From Ferdinandcohnia sp047246645 (GTDB taxonomy: Bacteria > Bacillota > Bacilli > Bacillales > Bacillaceae_L), in the NCBI RefSeq assembly GCF_047246645.1, contig NZ_JBFOKR010000010.1:1-64000 (forward strand): a stretch of 64,000 bases of DNA, in the 5' to 3' direction. Of the stretch, positions 1-6,258 are shown in pieces. Every line of letters starts with the position of its first letter. The stretch's first letter is position 1. The notes under the pieces were generated by a model. That model did no database searches and was not told the DNA's origin. It saw nothing but the letters and a program-made list of their open reading frames with translations. Position numbers and translations under genes: made by a program.

Positions 1-76
1 ACCGCCGTATACGGATCCGTACGTACGGTGGTGTGAGAGGTCGGATAGTCAAATAATGATTATCCTCCTACTCGAT
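1..76 (+). mobile_element. 3' end of a group IIC intron (domains V and VI)
   Basis: Bases 1-32 fold as group II domain V. ACCGCCGTA pairs with TACGGTGGT, then a two-base CG bulge, then TACG/CGTA closing a four-base loop. The catalytic triad reads CGC rather than AGC, which is characteristic of class IIC introns. Bases 33-76 look like domain VI: GGATAGTCA (43-51) pairs with TGATTATCC (57-65), and the element ends in CCTACTCGAT, a usual 3' end. The intron-encoded reverse transcriptase would lie upstream of the window. The intron would sit between efp (not seen) and yqhV; class IIC introns usually insert just after transcription terminators. The 3' boundary is an inference. Confidence 0.82.
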
Positions 77-103
77 GCGTTTATTTGTCGTCTCACTGAA
101 AAT

Positions 104-217
104 CGTACCCTCACAGAGTACAAAGTAGAAACTGAGGGTACGCAAATGTGCGAATCGTACCCTCACATAAATCAAAATAAAAACTGAGGGTACGCAAACC
201 TGTGAAGCAGTACCCTC
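104..217. repeat. Tandem hairpin array, about 52-bp period
   Basis: Two full units and one partial unit. Each full unit carries the inverted arms CGTACCCTCA and TGAGGGTACG (104-113 with 133-142; 156-165 with 185-194). A third left arm, GTACCCTC, is at 210-217. The unit spacing is 52-53 bp. The right arms are followed by GCAAA in both units. No coding content is evident. The array fills the gap between the intron end and yqhV. Confidence 0.85.
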
Positions 218-396
218 CCAAACTCCTAAGCACAATAAACCACTCTCATCCCGTCTTAAACCTTACAAAAATTCCAAACAAACCGACTCACCAAATTATT
301 CCCCGCACTAATTTTACTTTCTCCATATTTTTTTCTTCTGAATTCCAACGAGTACGCATAGGTTGTACAAAAGAAAATTTATTGGTGGAGGATACA

Positions 397-678
397 ATGA
401 AACGATTGCTTTCTATGTTTGACACAACTGTTTTATCAATGGCTGGATTAAGGGTATTGTCGGCTTCACTGGAATTAACTGCTGCTATTTTAATGCTTGT
501 ATTTAACGATGTTCGTAAGGCTCTTGCTATAAATGCGTTACTTGCGATTGTAGGGCCAATCATCATGATTACGACGATGGCAATTGGGCTAATTAGTTTA
601 GCAGACCAGTTGTCTTATTCAAAACTATTATTTATTGGACTAGGAGTAGCTTTTATTTTATATGGAATATACCGTTAA
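397..678 (+). CDS. yqhV: YqhV family membrane protein (DUF2619)
   Basis: A 93-residue integral membrane protein of unknown function, conserved next to spoIIIAA in Bacillus. It begins MKRLLSMFDTTVLSMAGLRV and has about three hydrophobic segments (residues 10-38, 46-68, 72-90). The ATG at 397 is chosen because GGTGGAGGA stands just upstream; the open frame runs 65 codons further back without a plausible start signal and through repeat sequence. It matches the B. subtilis YqhV length. It lies upstream of spoIIIAA with an 85-base gap that holds a likely sigma-E promoter, so it is probably transcribed separately from the spoIIIA operon. Its own promoter was not identified. Confidence 0.88.
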   Translation: MKRLLSMFDTTVLSMAGLRVLSASLELTAAILMLVFNDVRKALAINALLAIVGPIIMITTMAIGLISLADQLSYSKLLFIGLGVAFILYGIYR

Positions 679-701
679 TAGGAGGGAGATTTCCAATATG
701 G

Positions 702-731
702 ATGCATAAAGTGTCCAAGCCTGCATACATT
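702..731 (+). promoter_or_regulatory. Candidate sigma-E promoter of the spoIIIA operon
   Basis: CATACATT at 724-731 matches the sigma-E -10 consensus. The ATGCATAA at 702-709, 14 bases upstream, is an acceptable -35. The B. subtilis spoIIIA operon is transcribed by sigma-E in the mother cell, and the site is placed correctly before spoIIIAA. Inference from motif and position. Confidence 0.6.
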
Positions 732-763
732 GAACTATGAAGAACACGTGAGGAGTTTACTAG

Positions 764-1687
764 ATGAAGGAAATAGTAGACGTTTTACCAAGATCAATCG
801 CAAATATTATTACAGAGTATCCTCCAGAACGAATTGAAAAAATGGAAGAAATCCGGATCAGAGTTTCAAGACCACTTGAAATCATTTGTAATGGGTTACC
901 TATTTTTCATAGTTATGTAGTGTCAAGCGAGGATGCGGTTCAGCTACTTAATAAGCTAGGTCAATACTCCATTTATACACTTGAAGAAGAACTTAAGCGG
1001 GGTTATGTCACTATTCAAGGTGGTCATCGTGTTGGACTTGCTGGGAAAGTGATTACAGAGCATGGAAGTGTAAAAGCAATACGTGATGTTACCTCGTTTA
1101 ATATACGAATTGCAAAACAAAAAATAGGGATTGCCAATCAGCTTAGCCCATATCTCTTTGATAAGTATTGGCGTAACACTATTATTATTGGACCACCTCA
1201 AACGGGAAAAACTACCTTGCTCAGAGATATTGCAAGGATGATCAGTTCTGGAAGTGAGTCAAGAAGGATCCCGGCATTAAAGGTTGGAATAGTTGATGAG
1301 CGATCAGAGATTGCTGGATGTGTAAAGGGAGTGCCACAAGTTAAGCTTGGCCCTCGAGTAGATGTGCTAGATGCATGTCCGAAGGCCGAAGGGATGATGA
1401 TGATGATTCGATCAATGAGTCCTGATGTGCTTATCGTGGATGAAATTGGCAGGGAAGAAGACAGTCAAGCAATTATGGAAGCTGTGAACGCAGGAGTTAG
1501 TTTAATTGTAACTGCTCATGGACATCAGGTTTCAGACCTTTTAAAGCGTCCATCGTTAGAGGGTATTGTAAAGTCAGGTGTTTTCGAAAGATATGTAGAG
1601 CTATCACGTACAAAAGGACCTGGAACCGTAAAATCAATCCTTGGTCCAAACGCAAAACCACTTTTACCAAAAGCGAGTGTGACCTAG
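764..1687 (+). CDS. spoIIIAA: Stage III sporulation protein AA, ATPase
   Basis: Cytosolic ATPase of the SpoIIIA-SpoIIQ complex, the mother-cell apparatus that keeps the engulfed forespore active and supports late sigma-G activity. The family is related to secretion ATPases (type II/IV). At 307 residues it is the usual length. The Walker A motif GPPQTGKTT lies near residues 144-152, and a Walker B-like VLIVDEIG near 224-231. The ATG at 764 follows GAGGAGT. The stop codon abuts the spoIIIAB start. It is the first gene of the operon. Confidence 0.96.
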   Translation: MKEIVDVLPRSIANIITEYPPERIEKMEEIRIRVSRPLEIICNGLPIFHSYVVSSEDAVQLLNKLGQYSIYTLEEELKRGYVTIQGGHRVGLAGKVITEHGSVKAIRDVTSFNIRIAKQKIGIANQLSPYLFDKYWRNTIIIGPPQTGKTTLLRDIARMISSGSESRRIPALKVGIVDERSEIAGCVKGVPQVKLGPRVDVLDACPKAEGMMMMIRSMSPDVLIVDEIGREEDSQAIMEAVNAGVSLIVTAHGHQVSDLLKRPSLEGIVKSGVFERYVELSRTKGPGTVKSILGPNAKPLLPKASVT

Positions 1688-2203
1688 ATGGTAAAAATAG
1701 TTGGAGCGATCATTATTTTACTAGCAACAACATGGGCAGGTTTTGAGGCGGCACGTCGTTTAAGCGAACGACCAAGACAGTTGAGGATGCTGAAAACGGC
1801 CTTACAATCGCTTGAAGCGGAAATTATGTATGGACATGTTCCTTTAATTGAAGTTGCAACACATCTTTCAAGACAGATACCAAAACCCATCTCCCATTTT
1901 TTTGAGAGATTTGCCAAAAAGCTTCAAACCGGTGAAGTGAGTGTGAAGATGGCATGGGACGAAAGCTTAGAGGAAACATCCAAACATACTGCCTTGCAAC
2001 AGGGAGAAATAGAAGTTTTACGACAATTTGGTGAGACGTTAGGCCAGCAAGACAGAGCCTCCCAGCAAAAGCATATTTTATTGGCACTTGCCCATTTAGA
2101 AAGAGAAGAAAGTGATGCGCGAGAAAAACAATCTCGCTATGAAAAGATGATGAAAAGCTTAGGTTTCTTATCCGGTTTATTACTAGTCATCTTATTGATT
2201 TAG
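1688..2203 (+). CDS. spoIIIAB: Stage III sporulation protein AB
   Basis: A 171-residue membrane protein of the SpoIIIA complex, with a hydrophobic N-terminus (residues 2-16), a largely helical cytoplasmic middle, and a C-terminal hydrophobic segment (158-171). The fold is related to GspF-like platform proteins of secretion systems. The ATG follows the spoIIIAA stop directly, so the two are probably translationally coupled. The gap after this gene (180 bases) is much longer than expected for this operon because a MITE-like repeat lies in it. Confidence 0.95.
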   Translation: MVKIVGAIIILLATTWAGFEAARRLSERPRQLRMLKTALQSLEAEIMYGHVPLIEVATHLSRQIPKPISHFFERFAKKLQTGEVSVKMAWDESLEETSKHTALQQGEIEVLRQFGETLGQQDRASQQKHILLALAHLEREESDAREKQSRYEKMMKSLGFLSGLLLVILLI

Positions 2204-2213
2204 GAAATAGAGG

Positions 2214-2358
2214 TTGTTCAAAAAGGTCAAAAAAATGAGACTTCGAATCTTGGCGTCACTTGGCAACAAAGGTCGTAACGTAATATGTCATACATTCGGT
2301 CCTTAAGGCTGTCGTTTCTTGACCTTCTTGCTTTGCAATTCGTTGACTTTTTGAACAC
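2214..2358. mobile_element. MITE-like element inside the spoIIIA operon
   Basis: The 145-base insert has terminal inverted repeats: TGTTCAAAAAGGTCAA at the left (2215-2230) and the complement of TTGACTTTTTGAACA at the right (2344-2357), differing by one extra G. There is no open frame. The ends, and internal text such as GAGACTTCGAATCTTGGCG, resemble a non-autonomous repeat family I recall from many Bacillus genomes; the copy number here cannot be checked. It separates spoIIIAB from spoIIIAC, genes that are normally nearly contiguous. A target duplication is not clear. Confidence 0.75.
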
Positions 2359-2383
2359 GTACTAATAGGGGGAGAAGACGCAA

Positions 2384-2590
2384 ATGGGAGTCGATGTAAA
2401 TATCATTTTTCAAATTGCTGGTGTAGGTATTGTTGTTGCATTTCTCCATACAATCCTAGATCAAATGGGTAAAAAAGAATACGCCCAGTGGGTTACATTA
2501 CTGGGTTTTATATACATCTTGTTTATGGTTGCAACAATTGTAGAGGATCTATTTAAAAAGATAAAAGCAGTTTTCCTCTTTCAAGGCTAA
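2384..2590 (+). CDS. spoIIIAC: Stage III sporulation protein AC
   Basis: A 68-residue membrane protein with two hydrophobic helices (residues 5-25 and 36-57) joined by a short charged loop (DQMGKKEYAQW). It is part of the SpoIIIA channel in the outer forespore membrane and related to SpoIIIAD. The ATG at 2384 is preceded by GGGGGAGAAG. It directly precedes spoIIIAD, whose ribosome-binding site begins at the spoIIIAC stop. Confidence 0.94.
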   Translation: MGVDVNIIFQIAGVGIVVAFLHTILDQMGKKEYAQWVTLLGFIYILFMVATIVEDLFKKIKAVFLFQG

Positions 2591-2603
2591 GGAGGGATGA
2601 GCT

Positions 2604-2993
2604 ATTGAAATCATACAAATTGTAGGCTTAGGACTTGTTGGAACATTCTTAGCACTCATCATTAAGGAACAAAAACCAACATTTGCATTTATGCTTGTTG
2701 TATTCGTAGGTTGTGTAATCTTTTTATTCCTTGTTGGAGAAATAGCAGATATTATCCGCATGCTTGAAAAGGTTGCGATAAATGCAAATGTAAATACCGT
2801 TTACGTCGAAACAATTCTTAAAATCATCGGAATTGCATACATAGCAGAGTTTGGTGCTCAAATAACAAAAGACGCTGGACAAGGAGCAATTGCATCAAAG
2901 ATTGAACTAGGAGGGAAGATACTCATTCTTGCCATGGCAATCCCGATATTAACTGTTCTAATCGAAACAATAATTGGTCTTATTCCTAGTTAA
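2604..2993 (+). CDS. spoIIIAD: Stage III sporulation protein AD, apparent AUU start
   Basis: A 129-residue membrane protein of the SpoIIIA complex. Family homology starts well before the first in-frame ATG (2691): the codons from 2607 give EIIQIVGLGLVGTFLALIIK, which aligns with the SpoIIIAD N-terminus. An in-frame TGA sits at 2598-2600, so only GCT (2601) or ATT (2604) can initiate. ATT is seven bases after a strong AAGGAGGG. The overlapping TTG at 2605 is in another frame and meets a stop after six codons. AUU starts are known for infC but rare. The alternative is a one-base sequence error, with a UUG start. Confidence 0.88.
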   Translation: MEIIQIVGLGLVGTFLALIIKEQKPTFAFMLVVFVGCVIFLFLVGEIADIIRMLEKVAINANVNTVYVETILKIIGIAYIAEFGAQITKDAGQGAIASKIELGGKILILAMAIPILTVLIETIIGLIPS

Positions 2994-3020
2994 ACTAGGG
3001 ATATTTAGGGGGGTGATTCC

Positions 3021-4223
3021 ATGACACGTACCAAAGTTCTATCATTTCTCATACTTTTATTCGCACTACTCTTTTTTTCTTTACCACAGTTTGTACAAGC
3101 TTCACCTCCAACTCAGGAAGTCATCGATGACCAAATTCAAGAACAAGTTGAAGAACAAATTGAAAATCTAGGGATAGAGGATATTACGAAATTTTGGGAC
3201 GAGATCGTCACGGAATATGGTGGGTATCTTCCCGAAAGTCAGAAAGGTAGCTTACTAGATTTTATCAGTGGAGAAAAAGAGCTTTCACTCAAGGAGTGGA
3301 TGCTGGGACTCGTAAAATACGTGTTTCATGAGCTAATTGCAAATGGGAAGCTACTTAGCACATTAATCATGCTTACTATATTCAGTATGTTTTTACAGAC
3401 CTTACAAAACTCATTTGAAAAAAGTGCAGTAAGCAAGGTTGCGTACTCGTTGGTATACATGGTTTTAATAATTATCGCATTAAATAGCTTCCGTGTGGCA
3501 ATCAGCTATACCGAGGAAGCCATTCAAACGATGATTAACTTTATTTTAGCACTTGTTCCGCTTTTACTGGCTCTAGTAGCGTCATCAGGTGGAATTGCCT
3601 CAGCTGCATTTTTCCATCCACTGATTTTATTTCTTATGAATACAAGCGGGTTGCTCATTCAATATGTCGTTCTGCCTTTATTGTTTATGTCAGCACTGTT
3701 AAGTATCGTAAGTACATTAAGTGAGCAATACAAAGTGACACAACTTGCTCAACTATTGAGAAACATAAGCATAGGTATTATAGGGACATTTTTAACAATA
3801 TTTCTTGGGGTTATTTCAGTTCAAGGAACGACAACTGCAGTAGCTGATGGAATTACAATCAGGACGGCGAAATTTATAACAGGCAACTTTGTACCAGTAA
3901 TAGGGAGAATGTTTACGGATGCTACTGATACTGTTATTAGTGCATCTGTGATTCTAAAAAATACCGTTGGAATACTCGGGGTTGCAATACTCCTTTTAAT
4001 TGCTGCATTTCCGGCGATAAAAGTGCTTTCCTTAGCGATAATCTACAAAATGGCAGCAGCCTTGTTACAGCCACTAGGTGGAGGACCTGTAATCGCTTGT
4101 TTAGACATCATTAGTAAAAGTGTTGTTTATATTTTTGCGGCACTTGCGATTGTATCACTTATGTTTTTCCTAAGCATCACAGTGATCATTGCCGCGGGGA
4201 ACTTAACTTTAATGGTCAGGTGA
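3021..4223 (+). CDS. spoIIIAE: Stage III sporulation protein AE
   Basis: A 400-residue polytopic membrane protein of the SpoIIIA complex. It begins with a cleavable-type signal (residues 1-28, ending VQA) and an acidic, Gln/Glu-rich extracytoplasmic stretch (31-75), followed by about seven to eight hydrophobic segments to the C-terminus. ATG 3021 follows GGGGGGTGA. Length and order match the family. The gap to spoIIIAF (98 bases) is longer than usual because of an inserted palindromic repeat. Confidence 0.95.
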   Translation: MTRTKVLSFLILLFALLFFSLPQFVQASPPTQEVIDDQIQEQVEEQIENLGIEDITKFWDEIVTEYGGYLPESQKGSLLDFISGEKELSLKEWMLGLVKYVFHELIANGKLLSTLIMLTIFSMFLQTLQNSFEKSAVSKVAYSLVYMVLIIIALNSFRVAISYTEEAIQTMINFILALVPLLLALVASSGGIASAAFFHPLILFLMNTSGLLIQYVVLPLLFMSALLSIVSTLSEQYKVTQLAQLLRNISIGIIGTFLTIFLGVISVQGTTTAVADGITIRTAKFITGNFVPVIGRMFTDATDTVISASVILKNTVGILGVAILLLIAAFPAIKVLSLAIIYKMAAALLQPLGGGPVIACLDIISKSVVYIFAALAIVSLMFFLSITVIIAAGNLTLMVR

Positions 4224-4268
4224 TAAGTGTTTGTGGAAGTGTATAAAAACGCCTATTTAGTCTCTTTT

Positions 4269-4310
4269 TGGGACAAGGGTTCTGTCCCTCTGTCCCTGGC
4301 GCAGGTTTGG
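4269..4310. repeat. Small palindromic GGGACA/TGTCCC repeat
   Basis: GGGACA (4270-4275) pairs with TGTCCC (4283-4288), and TGTCCC recurs at 4291-4296, followed by TGGCGCAGG. Palindromes of this type are, from memory, scattered through Bacillus genomes and flank REP-associated (Y1-type) transposase genes. Here it lies between spoIIIAE and spoIIIAF and ends close to the spoIIIAF ribosome-binding site. The family assignment is an inference. Confidence 0.5.
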
Positions 4311-4321
4311 GGGTGATGGCT

Positions 4322-4957
4322 TTGGGGTTTATTGCTGAGTGGATTACGAATATTATTTTGTTTATTTTGCTTGCGACGATTGTGGATATGCTGCTTCCGA
4401 ATTCGAGCATGCAGAAGTATGTGAAAATGGTTACTGGTCTTTTATTAATTGTGATAATTTTAACTCCATTGTTTTCTTTATTGTCATCTGATTTCGAAGA
4501 AGCCTTCTCAAATCTAAGGTTTTCTCCTTATCAGGATGAAAAAAATATGGAAAATTTAATAGATTTGAAGAAAAAAGAAATACAAGCCTCAAGTAATGCA
4601 TATATTTTAGAAAGAATGCAAGTCCAATTGAAAAACCAAGCTGAAGAGGAGTTGGTGCAAAAACAATATGACCTAACTGTTCAAGACGTACTCCTTTCAA
4701 TAAAGGATGACAGTAAGGAGACTGTTACATTAGATGACATTACTTCTATAGTGGTGGTGTTATCGAAAGGGACAGTTGAACCTGATGAAATCCCAGTAGT
4801 AAAACCGGTTGAGATTGATACCTCCAAACAGATAGAACCCAAGCATACTGAAATGGATGTAACAAATATCAATAAACTTACAACTTTACTAGCTACTAAA
4901 TGGGAAATTGACTCTGAAAAAATCGTAGTCACTGTGGAAGGGGGGAAAGATTCGTAA
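4322..4957 (+). CDS. spoIIIAF: Stage III sporulation protein AF
   Basis: A 211-residue protein of the SpoIIIA complex with two N-terminal membrane helices (about residues 5-22 and 34-55) and a soluble C-terminal domain. The N-terminus GFIAEWITNIILF and the DMLLPNSSMQKY loop are diagnostic. TTG 4322 is chosen because GGGGGTGA (4309-4316) is then five bases away and the protein begins like other SpoIIIAF proteins. ATG 4316 (two residues longer) overlaps that Shine-Dalgarno sequence but cannot be excluded. The open frame extends to 4268 through the repeat, which is unlikely to be coding. The stop is adjacent to the spoIIIAG start. Confidence 0.88.
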   Translation: MGFIAEWITNIILFILLATIVDMLLPNSSMQKYVKMVTGLLLIVIILTPLFSLLSSDFEEAFSNLRFSPYQDEKNMENLIDLKKKEIQASSNAYILERMQVQLKNQAEEELVQKQYDLTVQDVLLSIKDDSKETVTLDDITSIVVVLSKGTVEPDEIPVVKPVEIDTSKQIEPKHTEMDVTNINKLTTLLATKWEIDSEKIVVTVEGGKDS

Positions 4958-5629
4958 ATGGGTAAAAACAAAGGGATTATGGACACAATAAAAGGTTTGT
5001 TTTCCCAATCAAAAGATGATCCACCTGATAAAAAGGGGAAGAAAAACCAGTATTTATTACTACTTTTGGCAGCTGGAGTATCAATCATGTTACTAAGTAA
5101 TTTATTTTCAGGTGACTCGCAAACATCATCTTCATTACCAACTTCGTCTACTGAGGTCGCTGCTGATGATGAACCTGCTTTTGGTCATAAAAACAATAGT
5201 GACCTAACAAAGGCTATTTCAGAATACGAGGACCGCTATGAAAATGAATTAAAAGAAGCTCTGGAAGCAATTGCTGGAGTGGAGGATGTTATTGTATCTG
5301 TAAGTGTCGATGCTACTGAAACGAAAGTACTTGAAAAGAACACCGTTACCCAGAGTCAAATCACGAATGAAGAAGACAGGGATGGTGGGAAGAGACAAGT
5401 AGAGGATGTAACGATGGATGAACAAGTTGTCATCATCCGAAGTGGCGATTCAGAAACACCAATTGTATTGAAGATTGAAAAACCCGAGATACGTAGTGTG
5501 CTAATCGTTGCCAAAGGTGTTGAGAACATTAAAATAAAACAAATGGTGGTTGATGCTGTTACTAAAGGGTTTGATGTTCCTAATCACAAGGTAGCAGTTG
5601 TACCAAGAAAAACAAAGGGGGATTCCTAA
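4958..5629 (+). CDS. spoIIIAG: Stage III sporulation protein AG
   Basis: A 223-residue bitopic protein: cytoplasmic N-terminus rich in Lys/Asp (1-28), one membrane helix (about 29-48), then an extracytoplasmic ring-building motif domain. In B. subtilis SpoIIIAG forms a large ring in the intermembrane space between mother cell and forespore. The stretch GVEDVIVSVSVDA begins the ring domain. ATG follows the spoIIIAF stop immediately, with GAAGGGGGG upstream. It is operon gene seven. Confidence 0.95.
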   Translation: MGKNKGIMDTIKGLFSQSKDDPPDKKGKKNQYLLLLLAAGVSIMLLSNLFSGDSQTSSSLPTSSTEVAADDEPAFGHKNNSDLTKAISEYEDRYENELKEALEAIAGVEDVIVSVSVDATETKVLEKNTVTQSQITNEEDRDGGKRQVEDVTMDEQVVIIRSGDSETPIVLKIEKPEIRSVLIVAKGVENIKIKQMVVDAVTKGFDVPNHKVAVVPRKTKGDS

Positions 5630-5630
5630 A

Positions 5631-6218
5631 ATGTTATTAAAAAAGCAAACAGTATGGTTATTAACAATGTTAAGTCTAGTAGTTGTGTTATCAGTCTATT
5701 ACATTACGACTCCAGATGGTAATAATGATAATCTAGCATTTGAGCAGGAAAAAGAGGAAAATCAAGAGCAGGAAAATGTTGAAACAGCAACTGAGGATGA
5801 AAAAGGCTCAGATGTAACTGTTGAAGAAGATGAAGAAGGTAACGTTATTTCTTCTGTATCAAGCGATGATCTTTTTACAGCATTACGTCTTGAAATTGAT
5901 GAGCAACGTAGCAAATTAAGAAGTACATTAGAAGATATGACAGCTTCAAAAGATTTATCTGCTGATCAAAAGAACCAGGCATATGAAGATTTAAAGAAAC
6001 TAGAAGAAATTGAATCAAAAGAAAAAATCATTGAAATGTTGATCAAAGGTGATAACTACGAAGATGCACTTGTTCGTGTAGAAGGTGACAAAATCAAGAT
6101 CACTGTAAAATCGAAGGAAAGCTCTAAGCAAGCTGCTAATGAAATCTTACGTTTAGTACGTAGCGAGCTTGGCGACCTTCAAAACGTAGCTGTACAATTT
6201 GAATTAACTGGCGAATAA
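5631..6218 (+). CDS. spoIIIAH: Stage III sporulation protein AH
   Basis: A 195-residue bitopic protein that docks with forespore SpoIIQ across the intermembrane space. Residues 1-25 form the N-terminal membrane anchor (LLKKQTVWLLTMLSLVVVL), 35-65 an acidic linker, and the C-terminal half the YscJ/FliF-like ring-building domain. ATG 5631 is chosen over an in-frame start at 5598, because AAAGGGGG (5614-5621) precedes it and family members start MLKKQT. It is the last gene of the operon and is followed by a strong terminator. Confidence 0.95.
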   Translation: MLLKKQTVWLLTMLSLVVVLSVYYITTPDGNNDNLAFEQEKEENQEQENVETATEDEKGSDVTVEEDEEGNVISSVSSDDLFTALRLEIDEQRSKLRSTLEDMTASKDLSADQKNQAYEDLKKLEEIESKEKIIEMLIKGDNYEDALVRVEGDKIKITVKSKESSKQAANEILRLVRSELGDLQNVAVQFELTGE

Positions 6219-6230
6219 TAACTAAAAATG

Positions 6231-6258
6231 AAAAAGCACGGCAATCGCCGTGCTTTTC
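6231..6258. terminator. Bidirectional terminator, spoIIIAH / chemoreceptor
   Basis: AAAAGCACGGC (6232-6242) pairs with GCCGTGCTTTT (6247-6257) around AATC. A-rich and T-rich flanks on both sides let it serve both convergent genes. Confidence 0.9.

Noticed and set aside
104..217. CRISPR array
   Set aside because: Repeats are palindromic arms within a near-identical tandem unit, too few, and there are no cas genes in the window.
202..396. Open frame upstream of yqhV (65 further codons)
   Set aside because: It runs through the tandem repeat and lacks a ribosome-binding site; YqhV homology begins at 397.
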